64,000 bases of DNA from Citrobacter sp. Marseille-Q6884. GTDB lineage: Bacteria; Pseudomonadota; Gammaproteobacteria; Enterobacterales; Enterobacteriaceae. The notes under the pieces were generated by a model. That model was not told where the DNA came from. It was given only the letters and a program-made list of their open reading frames with translations, and searched no databases. Numbering within the stretch: the stretch's first letter is position 1; every line of letters begins with the position of its first letter. The stretch spans positions 3,118,371 to 3,182,370 of the forward strand of contig NZ_CAMDRE010000001.1 in assembly GCF_945906775.1 (NCBI RefSeq), written 5' to 3'. Below, in pieces: positions 51,450 to 61,321 of the stretch. The position numbers and the translations under genes are program-made.

Positions 51450-52569
51450 CAGCCAGTACGACCTCCCAACTTTCTACCCAGTTAATGGCCATTTTTTGGT
51501 CGAGAGAGTGATCGAAGTCGGGATCGTCTTCGTTAAAGAATTCGCTGACCATCACCATCTTGCCATTTTCCAGTTCGACAACCGACTCCAGCGTCATGCC
51601 TTTGTAGTTGCGCTCACGAACATAACCGATAAGTCCTTCGATGTGATTATCATCGTTGATCTCATCTACGCGCAGATCTTCTGGCCGCAACAGAACGTGT
51701 AATTTCTGTCCAGGCTCTACCGCAAAGTTGACGTAAATATTGCACTCGCGGCCTTCAACATTCGCGCGGACACGTTGTTCATCCAGACGTTCAATCACCG
51801 TCGCGTTAAACATATTGATCTCGCCGATGAATCCGGCAACGAACAGATTTTTCGGTTCTTCGTAGATTTCGCGCGGTGTGCCGTCCTGCTCAATACGTCC
51901 GTCACGCATAACCACGATACGGTCTGACATCGTCAGCGCCTCTTCCTGATCGTGTGTGACAAACACAAAAGTAATGCCGAGCTTACGTTGCAGCGCTTTC
52001 AGTTCGTTCTGCATCTGCTTACGCAGCTTATAGTCCAGCGCGGAGAGGGATTCATCTAACAGAAGCAAACGTGGCTTATTGACGACCGCACGGGCGATTG
52101 CCACGCGTTGTTGTTGCCCACCGGAGAGCTGATGCGGCTTGCGCTGAGCGAACTCTTCCAGTTGCACCATGCGCAGGGCTTCGGTGACGCGAGGATGAAT
52201 ATCGGCTGCGGGGGTCTTTTGCATGCGTAACCCGAAGGCCACATTCTCAAAAACGGTCATGTGGGGGAATAACGCATAGCTTTGGAATACGGTGTTCACG
52301 TAGCGGTTTTCCGCGGGCACGTGAGTGATATCCTGGTTGTCCAACATGATATGACCGGAATCAACCGTTTCCAGACCGGCAATCAGGCGAAGAACGGTTG
52401 TTTTACCGCAACCAGAGGGGCCTAGCAGCGTGAGAAACTCGCCATTATTGATGGTCAAATCGAGGCTGGAAATCACCTCTTTACCATCGAAATTCTTGCG
52501 AATTCCCGCTAATTGCACCAGTGGAGAAAGCGAACGCGGTTGTTTATTCAATTTTTTACTCTGTCCCAT
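51433..52569 (-). CDS. potA: PotA, spermidine/putrescine ABC transporter ATPase
   Basis: 378 residues, as in E. coli. Walker A GPSGCGKTT, Q-loop TVFQSYALFPHMTVFENV, signature LSGGQQQRVA, Walker B LLLLDE followed by SLSALD, switch His in VFVTHDQEEA, and a C-terminal TOBE-type regulatory domain (about 250-370). First gene of the split pot system; its promoter lies in the 250 bases shared with divergent pepT. Confidence 0.97.
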   Translation of the reverse strand: MGQSKKLNKQPRSLSPLVQLAGIRKNFDGKEVISSLDLTINNGEFLTLLGPSGCGKTTVLRLIAGLETVDSGHIMLDNQDITHVPAENRYVNTVFQSYALFPHMTVFENVAFGLRMQKTPAADIHPRVTEALRMVQLEEFAQRKPHQLSGGQQQRVAIARAVVNKPRLLLLDESLSALDYKLRKQMQNELKALQRKLGITFVFVTHDQEEALTMSDRIVVMRDGRIEQDGTPREIYEEPKNLFVAGFIGEINMFNATVIERLDEQRVRANVEGRECNIYVNFAVEPGQKLHVLLRPEDLRVDEINDDNHIEGLIGYVRERNYKGMTLESVVELENGKMVMVSEFFNEDDPDFDHSLDQKMAINWVESWEVVLADEEHK

Positions 52570-52819
52570 GTAGACGCAACGGATGGCTGACCGCTGCGGG
52601 GTTTGTGGTTAACCACCTTGATGATTCTTGATGAGGGCGATTATTCTACGGCAAAGCACTGAAATCGCCAATCCTTGTTGCGAATTACTGACTTAGCCTT
52701 ATAGTCAGAAAGGGTGTCATGGCGAAAAATTCTCACTTGCGGGGATAAAAGTGACCTGACGCAATATTTGTCTTTTCTTGCTTATTGATAATGTTGTCAC
52801 AAAAAGTGAGGGTGACTGC

Positions 52820-54046
52820 ATGGATAAACTACTTGAGCGTTTTTTACACTACGTGTCGCTGGACACCCAATCAAAATCGGGCGTGAGGCAAGTACCCAGC
52901 ACCGAGGGGCAATGGAAATTATTACAGTTGCTCAAGCAACAGCTCGAAGAGATGGGGCTGGTTAATATTTCGCTAAGCGACAAGGGAACGTTGATGGCAA
53001 CGTTACCCGCTAACGTGACAGGCAACATTCCTGCGATCGGTTTTATTTCTCATGTGGATACCTCACCGGATTTCAGCGGTAAAAACGTCAATCCGCAAAT
53101 TGTTGAAAACTATCGCGGAGGCGATATTGCGTTAGGCATTGGCGATGAAGTTCTGTCGCCGGTGATGTTCCCGGTATTGCATCAGTTGCTGGGGCAAACG
53201 CTGATTACCACCGACGGTAAAACGTTGCTGGGTGCGGATGATAAAGCCGGCGTGGCGGAAATCATGACTGCGCTGGCGGTGCTGATTAAGAAAAACATTC
53301 CTCATGGTGATATCCGCGTAGCCTTTACGCCTGACGAAGAGGTCGGTAAAGGGGCGAAGCATTTTGATGTCGCGGGATTTGATGCGCAATGGGCCTACAC
53401 CGTTGATGGCGGCGGTGTGGGAGAACTGGAGTTTGAAAACTTCAACGCGGCGTCGGTCAATATTAAAATCGTCGGTAACAATGTGCATCCTGGCACCGCG
53501 AAGGGTGTGATGGTGAATGCGTTGTCGTTGGCTGCGCGTATCCATGCCGAAGTCCCTGCTGATGAAAGCCCGGAAACAACCGAAGGTTATGAAGGTTTTT
53601 ACCACCTGGCGAGCATGAAAGGCAGCGTTGACCGTGCGGATATGCACTACATCATCCGTGATTTTGACCGTAAACAGTTCGAAGCGCGTAAACGGAAAAT
53701 CATGGATATCGCCAAAAAGGTTGGGAAGGGGTTGCACCCGGACTGCTATATCGAACTGGTGATTGAAGACAGCTACTACAATATGCGCGAGAAAGTCATT
53801 GAGCATCCGCATATTCTGGATATTGCCCAGCAGGCGATGCGCGACTGCGATATTGAACCCGTACTGAAACCGATCCGCGGCGGTACCGATGGTGCGCAGC
53901 TTTCATTTATGGGATTACCGTGCCCGAACATATTCACTGGTGGCTACAACTATCATGGTAAACATGAATTTGTGACGCTGGAAGGAATGGAGAAAGCGGT
54001 GCAGGTGATTGTGCGTATCGCGGAATTAACGGCAAAACAACCTTAA
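52820..54046 (+). CDS. pepT: PepT, peptidase T (aminotripeptidase)
   Basis: 408 residues from the ATG at 52820 (GTGAGGGTG upstream), as in E. coli. M20 metallopeptidase: first zinc ligand in GFISHVDTSPD, bridging Asp in LGADDKAG, general base in TPDEEVGKG, and late His in NYHGKHEF. Cleaves N-terminal residues from tripeptides in the cytoplasm. E. coli and Salmonella pepT are induced without oxygen by FNR; TTGATAATGTTGTCAC at 52785-52800 is only a half match to an FNR site. Confidence 0.96.
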   Translation: MDKLLERFLHYVSLDTQSKSGVRQVPSTEGQWKLLQLLKQQLEEMGLVNISLSDKGTLMATLPANVTGNIPAIGFISHVDTSPDFSGKNVNPQIVENYRGGDIALGIGDEVLSPVMFPVLHQLLGQTLITTDGKTLLGADDKAGVAEIMTALAVLIKKNIPHGDIRVAFTPDEEVGKGAKHFDVAGFDAQWAYTVDGGGVGELEFENFNAASVNIKIVGNNVHPGTAKGVMVNALSLAARIHAEVPADESPETTEGYEGFYHLASMKGSVDRADMHYIIRDFDRKQFEARKRKIMDIAKKVGKGLHPDCYIELVIEDSYYNMREKVIEHPHILDIAQQAMRDCDIEPVLKPIRGGTDGAQLSFMGLPCPNIFTGGYNYHGKHEFVTLEGMEKAVQVIVRIAELTAKQP

Positions 54047-54091
54047 AAATTGCCCGGTAGCATAAGCTGACCGGGCTGTATTATCGTACTG

Positions 54092-54123
54092 GCCTGATAA
54101 GACGCGTGAGCGCCGCATCAGGC
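54092..54123. repeat. REP (palindromic unit) between pepT and roxA
   Basis: GCCTGATAAGACGCGT followed by GAGCGCCGCATCAGGC: the classical enteric REP palindrome with imperfect stem. A second hairpin (GCCCGGT / ACCGGGC, 54052-54076) precedes it, so this is a small BIME-like mosaic between convergent genes. Confidence 0.85.
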
Positions 54124-54143
54124 TTATTCAATCTGTACAACAA

Positions 54144-55265
54144 TTACCCTTCGAAGAACCAGTACCCGCTGTTGACCAGTGCGGCCAGCATGGCAAGGAA
54201 AGACGGATCTTCCAGCGCATCCTCAAAGTTTTCAGCTGTCAGCACGATATGGCTAGCCAGTGCTTCCAGCGCAGGGCGGTGCGGCGAGTCAATTTTCTCA
54301 CCATTGGCATAGATGTCATCGCCAATACGCAGGACGCGTAATCCCCCCAGACGTACCAGCACGTCGCCTTGTTTCAGGGCATCGTAGATTTCATCAGGCT
54401 GATACGGAGGCTCTGGTGGCGCGATATCCAGTTCATGACGGGACTGGGAAATAAACTCACCAAACCACTGTTTAAAATGCTCCGGCTGATTGATCAGCCC
54501 AAGCATCATTTCGCGCAGTTTGTCCATTTCCTGCGGCAGAATATCTGCCGGATGGTCGCGCGGCGGCAGTTCCGGGTCGCTGTAATAAGTGCTGCCCAGT
54601 TCGCGCTGCAGAACATAATCCGCAAATCCGCTGATGAGCTCCCGGGTATTAGGTGCGCGGAAACCCACTGAATAGTTCATCGCGTTTTCCAGCGCATAGC
54701 CTTCGTGCGGGAAACCTGGCGGGATATACAGAATGTCGCCCGGCTCCAGCTCTTCATCAATGATCGCTTCAAACGGATCGACCTGTAGCAGATCTGGGTG
54801 AGGACAGTGTTGTTTTAACTGCAGTTTTTCACCCACACGCCAGCGACGACGACCGGTTCCCTGGATAATAAAGACATCGTACTGATCCAGATGCGGGCCA
54901 ACGCCGCCGCCGGGGACGGAAAAAGAGATCATCAGATCGTCAATACGCCAGTCCGGCAATGCCCGAAACGGACGCATCAGCGCAGCGGTTGGCTCGTGCC
55001 AGTGGTTGACGGCCTGGACCAGTAGCGACCAGTTATTCTCGCCAAGATGGTCATAGCTTTCGAAAGGACCGTGACTCACCTGCCATTTACCATCCTGATG
55101 GCTGACAAGGCGACTGTCTACTTCGCTTTCCATTGCCAGTCCAGCCAGTTCATCAGGTGAAATGGGATCAATAAAGTTATTAAACCCGCGCTTTAACACC
55201 ACCGGGCGTTTTTGCCAGTGACGTTCAAGAAAATCAGGCCAGTTAAGAGTAAGTTGGTATTCCAT
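54144..55265 (-). CDS. roxA: RoxA (YcfD), ribosomal protein L16 arginine hydroxylase
   Basis: 373 residues from the ATG at 55265, E. coli length. JmjC-type 2-oxoglutarate/Fe(II) oxygenase: iron ligands His125 and Asp127 (GPHLDQYD) and His187 (GFPHEGYALENA). It hydroxylates an arginine of L16 (Arg81 in E. coli). The C-terminal winged-helix part is complete. Lies between pepT and phoQ, as in E. coli. Confidence 0.96.
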   Translation of the reverse strand: MEYQLTLNWPDFLERHWQKRPVVLKRGFNNFIDPISPDELAGLAMESEVDSRLVSHQDGKWQVSHGPFESYDHLGENNWSLLVQAVNHWHEPTAALMRPFRALPDWRIDDLMISFSVPGGGVGPHLDQYDVFIIQGTGRRRWRVGEKLQLKQHCPHPDLLQVDPFEAIIDEELEPGDILYIPPGFPHEGYALENAMNYSVGFRAPNTRELISGFADYVLQRELGSTYYSDPELPPRDHPADILPQEMDKLREMMLGLINQPEHFKQWFGEFISQSRHELDIAPPEPPYQPDEIYDALKQGDVLVRLGGLRVLRIGDDIYANGEKIDSPHRPALEALASHIVLTAENFEDALEDPSFLAMLAALVNSGYWFFEG

Positions 55266-55354
55266 GATGAGTATCCGCAGGCTGGTATCTGACACCGATT
55301 ATAACGGATGCGTAACCGGATAAGTGATATCGGCACATAAATATTACAGATAGC

Positions 55355-56818
55355 TTACTCGTCTTTCTGGCCGGGGTGCTGACGGCCGAAAATAACTTCC
55401 ATACGAGCGCCGCCTAACAGGCTGTCACCGGCGATGATTTGTCCGTCATACTGCTCAGTAATTTCACGCGCGACAGCAAGACCCACGCCTTGCCCGGGAC
55501 GTAATGTGTCCACGCGCTGACCACGATCAAACACGGCTTCACGCATGCTTTGCGGAATGCCGGGGCCATCATCTTCGACCAGAATATGCAGGTGATCGTC
55601 TGACAACTGGGCCGAAATTTCGACAAACTCGAGACAGTATTTACACGCGTTATCCAGCACGTTGCCCATGACCTCGACAAAATCGTTCTGTTCGCCAACA
55701 AAACTGATTTCAGGGGAAATATCGAGATTGATGCTGACGCCTTTACGTTGATACACCTTGTTGAGCGCAGAGGTCAGTTTATCCAGCAAGGGGGCGACAG
55801 GATGCAATTCGCGGCTAAGCAGGGCGCTGCTGCCGCGCATGCTGGCGCGATGCAGGTAGTAGCCAATTTGCTGTGAAATACGGCTGATTTGTTCCAGCAT
55901 GACCGGTTCGGCGTCGCTAACGCTCATTTTTTCATTACGCATCGAGCGTAATGTACTCTGCAACACGGCCAGGGGCGTTTTCAGACTGTGAGTGAGGTCT
56001 GTTAGCGTCGTTCGGTATTTGTCGTAGCGTTCACGCTCGCTTTTCAACAACCGGTTAAGATTTCGTACCAGACTGGTCAGTTCGCGCGTCGTTGCCGGGT
56101 TAAGCATTTCGCGATGGTGTTCTTCCAGTTCACGAACTTCGCGAGCCAGTGATTCGATGGGCCGTAAACTCCACCAGGCCGCGACCCACAGCAACGGGAT
56201 AACTAACAACAGATTGGCGGCCAGAACATAGATAAACCAGCTCCAGACCATATACGAGCGCTTTAGCTCAATCGGAATAGTATCAACCACGACGATGGTT
56301 AATTGGGGCATTCTGGCGGTGGCGGGGTACACGTTGACCGCGACGGAGTGCGTCATTTCAGCATCGTCGTCATCTTCCCGTACTTCTTTCAGTTGCTGCT
56401 GGGCGGAATGATCCTCGCTCAGTAGTGTACTGGTAGCGTCTACATTGGCTTCGATTTCATGAAAACCGTTGGTTTTTAACCAGTCGGGCTGAATACTCTG
56501 CGTCAACCAGGGTACGTCACGCTGCGCCCACAGCAGTTTGCCATTTTCGTTATAGATCAGCGACATTGTGGGGCTTTGCATATCGAGGTTTTCAGGAAGC
56601 TCGACGCTTATCTTGCCATTTTCCCATTTCGCAAGGGTATAGAACAGGTTGCTTTCACCGCGCAGCAGGCGAAACGTTGTCTTGTCAAAACTCACGCTAT
56701 AGCCCACCAGTGCGACCATGCCATAGGCCAGTGAGAGTACGAGAACCACGCCCGCCGTTGCCAGCAAAAAGCGCAACCGCAGGGACAACGGGAAAAAGTG
56801 ACGCAATAATTTATTCAT
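55355..56818 (-). CDS. phoQ: PhoQ, Mg2+/antimicrobial-peptide/acid sensor kinase
   Basis: 487 residues. Two membrane segments (about 17-40 and 194-215) enclose the periplasmic sensor with the acidic cluster EDDDDAE (about 148-154) that binds Mg2+. HAMP domain, then phospho-acceptor His277 in LTHSLKTP and an ATPase domain with NVLDNACKYC, EDDGPGIP and GQGVGLAV. Phosphorylates PhoP. The start shares one base with the phoP stop. Confidence 0.97.
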   Translation of the reverse strand: MNKLLRHFFPLSLRLRFLLATAGVVLVLSLAYGMVALVGYSVSFDKTTFRLLRGESNLFYTLAKWENGKISVELPENLDMQSPTMSLIYNENGKLLWAQRDVPWLTQSIQPDWLKTNGFHEIEANVDATSTLLSEDHSAQQQLKEVREDDDDAEMTHSVAVNVYPATARMPQLTIVVVDTIPIELKRSYMVWSWFIYVLAANLLLVIPLLWVAAWWSLRPIESLAREVRELEEHHREMLNPATTRELTSLVRNLNRLLKSERERYDKYRTTLTDLTHSLKTPLAVLQSTLRSMRNEKMSVSDAEPVMLEQISRISQQIGYYLHRASMRGSSALLSRELHPVAPLLDKLTSALNKVYQRKGVSINLDISPEISFVGEQNDFVEVMGNVLDNACKYCLEFVEISAQLSDDHLHILVEDDGPGIPQSMREAVFDRGQRVDTLRPGQGVGLAVAREITEQYDGQIIAGDSLLGGARMEVIFGRQHPGQKDE

Positions 56819-57489
56819 TAGCGCAGTTCGAAAAGATATCCCTGACCACGCACGGTGGTGATCACCTCATCAGGATGTTGTGCCTGAATTTTTTTACGCA
56901 GACGCCCCATCAGTACGTCGATGGTGTGGCTTTCGCGTAACTCAGCATCCGGGTAAAGCTGTAACATGAGAGAATCTTTGCTGACAACTTTGCCGTTATT
57001 GCGGATCAACGTCTCCATGATGGTGTACTCAAATGCGGTCAGTTTGATGACTTCATTATTCACCGATAGCTCGCGACGAGAAAGATCCACCTGGAAAGGG
57101 GGCAGCGAGATGATCTGCGAGGCCAGACCGCTGTTGCGTCGCATCAGCGCCTGCATCCGTGCCATCACCTCTTCAATATGAAACGGTTTGGTCACGTAAT
57201 CGTCTGCCCCGGCGCTGAGTACTTCCACTTTGTCCTGCCAGCCTTCGCGGGCAGTTAATACCAGAACAGGAAGGGAAACGTCATTGCTGCGCCAGCGACG
57301 GATCAACGACAGTCCATCTTCGTCAGGCAGACCTAAATCGACGATCGCAATATCCGGCAGGTGCTCGTTAAGATAATAGTCAGCTTCTTTTGCATCTTCT
57401 GCGTCATCGACCTGGTGTCCCAAATCCTGTAACTGCACCTTCAGGTGGTGGCGTAATAATGCATTATCCTCGACAACCAGTACGCGCAT
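56818..57489 (-). CDS. phoP: PhoP, OmpR-family response regulator
   Basis: 223 residues from the ATG at 57489. Receiver domain with phospho-acceptor Asp51 (IAIVDLGLPDEDG), Lys in VTKPFHIEE, and C-terminal winged helix (TAFEYTIMETLI, SHTIDVLMGRLRKKI). Controls the Mg2+/virulence regulon. A PhoP box about 60-80 bases upstream supports autoregulation. Confidence 0.97.
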   Translation of the reverse strand: MRVLVVEDNALLRHHLKVQLQDLGHQVDDAEDAKEADYYLNEHLPDIAIVDLGLPDEDGLSLIRRWRSNDVSLPVLVLTAREGWQDKVEVLSAGADDYVTKPFHIEEVMARMQALMRRNSGLASQIISLPPFQVDLSRRELSVNNEVIKLTAFEYTIMETLIRNNGKVVSKDSLMLQLYPDAELRESHTIDVLMGRLRKKIQAQHPDEVITTVRGQGYLFELR

Positions 57490-57550
57490 TATCGTATCTC
57501 CCTTCATTAACGGTACGAATATTTTAACGCTGATTATGGTGTTGTGGGGA

Positions 57551-57567
57551 TAAACATTTAATAAACC
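57551..57567 (-). promoter_or_regulatory. PhoP box upstream of phoP
   Basis: On the minus strand GGTTTA-TTAAA-TGTTTA, the direct-repeat PhoP box (T/G)GTTTA-N5-(T/G)GTTTA, 62-78 bases before the phoP start. Fits the known positive autoregulation. Confidence 0.9.
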
Positions 57568-57602
57568 GAGGGGAGGGAATCGTGCGGGGCATAAAATTAA
57601 CC

Positions 57603-57630
57603 GGCCGGATGTGCACGTGCGCATCCGGCC
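57603..57630 (-). terminator. Hairpin after purB
   Basis: GGCCGGATGTGCAC paired with GTGCGCATCCGGCC, a nearly perfect 28-base palindrome 10 bases after the purB stop. On the minus strand GGTTAATTTTA follows. Terminator or REP-like element. Confidence 0.6.
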
Positions 57631-57639
57631 AGTTACGGA

Positions 57640-59010
57640 TTACTTCAGCTCATCAACCATGGTTACCGCACGACCAATATAGTTGGCCGGCGTCATTGCT
57701 TTCAGGCGCGTTTTCTCTTCTTCAGGCAGCGCCAGACCATCAATAAACTGTTTCATGCCTTCAGCATCAACGCGCTTACCGCGGGTCAGTTCTTTCAGCT
57801 TCTCGTACGGCTTTTCAATGCCATAACGACGCATGACGGTTTGAATCGGCTCTGCCAGAACTTCCCAGTTGTGATCCAGTTCGTCCAGCAGATGGTCGCG
57901 GTTCACTTCCAGTTTGCTAACGCCCTTCAGGGTGGACTGGTAAGCGATCAACGCATAGCCAATACCCACGCCCAGGTTACGCAGCACGGTAGAGTCTGTC
58001 AGGTCACGCTGCCAGCGGGAAACCGGCAGTTTGCTTGCCAGATGCTGCAGTACCGCGTTAGACAGGCCCAGGTTGCCTTCGGAGTTTTCGAAGTCGATTG
58101 GGTTAACCTTGTGCGGCATGGTGGAGGAGCCAATTTCACCGGCAATGGTTTTCTGTTTGAAATGGTTCAGGGCAACATAACCCCAGACGTCGCGGTCGAA
58201 GTCGATCAGGATGGTGTTGAATCGCGCGATGCAATCAAACAGTTCTGCGATGTAATCGTGCGGTTCAATCTGCGTGGTATACGGGTTCCACTGAATGCCC
58301 AGTGATGTCACAAACTCTTCGCTGAACTGGTGCCAGTCAACTTCCGGGTATGCGGCGATGTGGGCGTTATAGTTGCCGACGGCACCGTTGATTTTACCGA
58401 GAATTTCAACCTGGTTTAACTGGCGATACTGGCGCTCCATACGGTATGCCACGTTAGCCATTTCTTTACCCAGTGTAGAGGGCGTGGCTGGCTGGCCGTG
58501 GGTACGAGAGAGCAGAGGAATATCGCGGTATTGCACAGACAGATCTTTGACCGCATCGATAAGTTTACGCCAGTAAGGCAGAACCACTTCGTCACGTGCG
58601 GTTTTCAGCATCAGTGCATGAGACAGGTTGTTGATGTCTTCAGAGGTACAGGCAAAGTGGATGAATTCGGAAACAGCATGCAGCTCCGGGATATCGGCCA
58701 CTTTTTCTTTCAGGAAATACTCAACTGCCTTCACGTCATGGTTGGTCGTACGCTCAATGGTTTTGATACGTGCAGCATCTTCTTCATTGAAGTTCGCGAC
58801 GATCGCATCAAGGAAACCGATTGCGTCGGCAGCAAAAGCAGGAACTTCCTTGATCGCTGCGTGCGCGGCCAGTTTTTGCAGCCAGCGTACTTCAACCTGT
58901 ACGCGGAATTTCAGCAAACCGTATTCGCTGAAAATCCCGCGCAGCGCGCTGACTTTATCGCCGTAGCGTCCATCGACAGGGGAAACGGCGGTCAGTGAGG
59001 ATAATTCCAT
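57640..59010 (-). CDS. purB: PurB, adenylosuccinate lyase
   Basis: 456 residues. Fumarase/aspartase superfamily with the signature GSSTMPHKVNPIDFEN holding the flexible catalytic serine loop, and TSEDINNLSHALML and SRTHGQPATPSTLGKE upstream. Catalyses two steps in purine synthesis: SAICAR to AICAR and adenylosuccinate to AMP. Three bases after hflD in the rluE-nudJ-mnmA-hflD-purB gene run. Confidence 0.97.
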   Translation of the reverse strand: MELSSLTAVSPVDGRYGDKVSALRGIFSEYGLLKFRVQVEVRWLQKLAAHAAIKEVPAFAADAIGFLDAIVANFNEEDAARIKTIERTTNHDVKAVEYFLKEKVADIPELHAVSEFIHFACTSEDINNLSHALMLKTARDEVVLPYWRKLIDAVKDLSVQYRDIPLLSRTHGQPATPSTLGKEMANVAYRMERQYRQLNQVEILGKINGAVGNYNAHIAAYPEVDWHQFSEEFVTSLGIQWNPYTTQIEPHDYIAELFDCIARFNTILIDFDRDVWGYVALNHFKQKTIAGEIGSSTMPHKVNPIDFENSEGNLGLSNAVLQHLASKLPVSRWQRDLTDSTVLRNLGVGIGYALIAYQSTLKGVSKLEVNRDHLLDELDHNWEVLAEPIQTVMRRYGIEKPYEKLKELTRGKRVDAEGMKQFIDGLALPEEEKTRLKAMTPANYIGRAVTMVDELK

Positions 59011-59013
59011 AGA

Positions 59014-59655
59014 TCACAACTCCGGGGTTAAATGAGCAAGAATTTGTTTTGCCTGAGTGGTCAGGCGATTACGAGAAAACATGAGTTGCAGACGTCCGCC
59101 ACCTACCTGGTGCCAGAGCACGGCAGAACGGATGCCTGCCAACAGCGAGGCGCGTACCTTGGCCTGAACCTGCGGGCTCTGGAGAATAGCGGGTGAACCC
59201 GTGACCTGGATACGCGGGCCGAGCGGGCTGATGACGTCAACATAGATGCCCGCCATGGCGCTCATCAATGTTTCTGACTGCAAATCAAAATGGTCTAACT
59301 GGCGCTGCAAACCGTTGATTCGGTCTCCAAGCGTGTCCATCGCGCCTTTGGCCGCGGAAAGCTTACGTTCCAGCACCATCAGGCTTAGCGTGTAGCGGGT
59401 GAGTTCTGCGTTCAGACCCTGACGGCTGCTGGCGTTTAGCACACCCAGCAACGTTTCCAGACCCAGACGCAAATTGGCTTCACTCCCGCCAAACACGCCC
59501 AGCGTCGAGCTGGGATTCATGTCGATGACACTGTTCAGTGAAACGTGGAGCGCATCGGCATCACAATGCCCCTGGTGTGCCAGTTGTTGCACCAGGCGTG
59601 CCGACTGGCAAATACCTGCCAGGGCGAGGGTGATGTCATAATAATTCTTTGCCAC
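59014..59655 (-). CDS. hflD: HflD, lysogenization regulator / membrane-associated protein
   Basis: 213 residues from the GTG at 59655, E. coli length (MAKNYYDITLALAGICQSAR); a longer frame has no ribosome site. All-helical HflD family. In E. coli it inhibits phage lambda CII and lies at the membrane face. Always next to purB and mnmA in enterics. 35 bases separate it from mnmA. Confidence 0.95.
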   Translation of the reverse strand: MAKNYYDITLALAGICQSARLVQQLAHQGHCDADALHVSLNSVIDMNPSSTLGVFGGSEANLRLGLETLLGVLNASSRQGLNAELTRYTLSLMVLERKLSAAKGAMDTLGDRINGLQRQLDHFDLQSETLMSAMAGIYVDVISPLGPRIQVTGSPAILQSPQVQAKVRASLLAGIRSAVLWHQVGGGRLQLMFSRNRLTTQAKQILAHLTPEL

Positions 59656-59690
59656 GGTCACTGCTTCCTTGTATGAGATCAATAAAGTAA

Positions 59691-60797
59691 TTATACCGGC
59701 AGAGGCAGTCGCTGCTCGATGATACCGCCGCCGAGGCACACTTCACCGTTGTAAAAGACTGCAGATTGACCCGGCGTGACTGCGGCAACGGGCTCATCAA
59801 AAATGACTTCAATTCGTTCGTCATCCAGTGCTTTCACGGTGCATGGAATGTCGGTCTGGCGATAGCGAGTTTTCACGGTACAGCGCATCGTACCGGTGAA
59901 CGTTTCACGATCCACCCAGTGCAATTGTTGTGCGATCAGACCAACGGACATCAGGCGTGGGTGTTCGTGACCCTGAGCGACAACCAGAATGTTGTTCTCA
60001 ACGTCTTTATCCACCACATACCACGGTTCTTCGGTACCTTCTTTGGTGCCGCCAATACCCAGACCTTTACGCTGACCCAGAGTGTGATACATCAGTCCCT
60101 GGTGCTGGCCAATTTCTTCGCCATCCACGGTGATGATTTTTCCAGGTTGCGCCGGAAGGTAACGTCCAAGGAACTCGCGGAATTTACGTTCGCCGATAAA
60201 GCAGATGCCGGTGGAGTCTTTTTTCTTCGCTGTAATCAGATCGAGATCTTCAGCAATTTTACGCACCTGCGGCTTGGACAGTTCGCCCACCGGGAACAGA
60301 CTTTGTGCAATTTGCTCATGCCCAAGGGTATAGAGGAAATAGCTCTGGTCTTTATTGCCGTCGAGACCACGTAGCAGGCGGCTTTTACCGTCCACATCGG
60401 CGCGGCGCACATAGTGTCCGGTGGCAATGTAATCCGCACCTAAATCTTCGGCGGCAAACTCAAGGAAGGCTTTAAATTTTATCTCTTTGTTGCACAGAAT
60501 ATCCGGGTTCGGCGTACGACCCGCTTTGTACTCTTCAAGGAACAGTTCAAAGACGTTGTCCCAATATTCTGCGGCAAAGTTTACGGTATGCAATTCAATG
60601 CCGAGTTTGTCACAGACCGCCTGCGCATCTGCAAGATCGGCGGCCGCTGTGCAGTATTCCTCGCCATCATCCTCTTCCCAGTTTTTCATGAACAGGCCTT
60701 CTACCTGATAACCCTGTTGTTGCAACAGCCAGGCAGAAACGGAGGAATCGACACCGCCGGACATGCCGACGATCACTTTTTTTGGGCTTTCAGACAT
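59691..60797 (-). CDS. mnmA: MnmA, tRNA-specific 2-thiouridylase
   Basis: 368 residues from the ATG at 60797. PP-loop GMSGGVDSSVSA at residues 11-22 activates U34; the catalytic Cys102 (DILCNKEIKF) and Cys199 (STGICFIGERKF) are present. Makes the 2-thio group of mnm5s2U34 in tRNA-Lys, Glu and Gln, with sulfur from IscS via the Tus relay. Confidence 0.97.
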   Translation of the reverse strand: MSESPKKVIVGMSGGVDSSVSAWLLQQQGYQVEGLFMKNWEEDDGEEYCTAAADLADAQAVCDKLGIELHTVNFAAEYWDNVFELFLEEYKAGRTPNPDILCNKEIKFKAFLEFAAEDLGADYIATGHYVRRADVDGKSRLLRGLDGNKDQSYFLYTLGHEQIAQSLFPVGELSKPQVRKIAEDLDLITAKKKDSTGICFIGERKFREFLGRYLPAQPGKIITVDGEEIGQHQGLMYHTLGQRKGLGIGGTKEGTEEPWYVVDKDVENNILVVAQGHEHPRLMSVGLIAQQLHWVDRETFTGTMRCTVKTRYRQTDIPCTVKALDDERIEVIFDEPVAAVTPGQSAVFYNGEVCLGGGIIEQRLPLPV

Positions 60798-60850
60798 AGG
60801 AATACTCACGACATTGAACTTCAAGGCGGCATATTCTAGCACGCAGCCCC

Positions 60851-61312
60851 TTACTTGACACCCTCTGTAAATGGCCAGTTAAATTCGCCGACCATTGCCA
60901 ATGGGTATCGTTGCCCACTCTGATAACAACGCACACTCTCGGCAACCAGCGATGAACGCAGGTTTGGCGCAGACATAATCTCTTCCGCACTCACCCATCG
61001 ACAACAATCTATATCGCTGTCATGGGGTTCAGTAGCGCACATATTGGCAAGCTCGATAGAAAACAGAAAACGTAAGAATGGCGTCCTGTCTGGCGCAATC
61101 CACTGATGCATGCGGATGAAGTGTTGAGGCTGCGCGCGGATACCTGTTTCTTCCCACAGCTCGCGCGCGGCAGCCTGCACCAGGGTTTCATCTGCTTCGA
61201 GATGCCCGGCAGGTTGGTTCCACAGCGCTTTGCCGTTTATGGTTTCCTCAACGACTAAAAACTTATCCTCTGCGTGCACGATGCAGGCAACGGTAACGTG
61301 CGGTTTAAACAT
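60851..61312 (-). CDS. nudJ: NudJ, Nudix hydrolase (HMP-PP/nucleotide phosphatase)
   Basis: 153 residues. Complete Nudix box at residues 36-58: it starts GHLEADET and ends RELWEETGI. E. coli NudJ hydrolyses hydroxymethylpyrimidine pyrophosphate and nucleoside di- and triphosphates. Nine bases after rluE and 53 before mnmA. Confidence 0.95.
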   Translation of the reverse strand: MFKPHVTVACIVHAEDKFLVVEETINGKALWNQPAGHLEADETLVQAAARELWEETGIRAQPQHFIRMHQWIAPDRTPFLRFLFSIELANMCATEPHDSDIDCCRWVSAEEIMSAPNLRSSLVAESVRCYQSGQRYPLAMVGEFNWPFTEGVK

Positions 61313-61321
61313 ACCTGTTCC

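Noticed and set aside
52785..52800. Possible FNR site before pepT (TTGATAATGTTGTCAC)
   Set aside because: Only one half-site matches TTGAT-N4-ATCAA; FNR control of pepT is known in relatives but this sequence alone is not sufficient.
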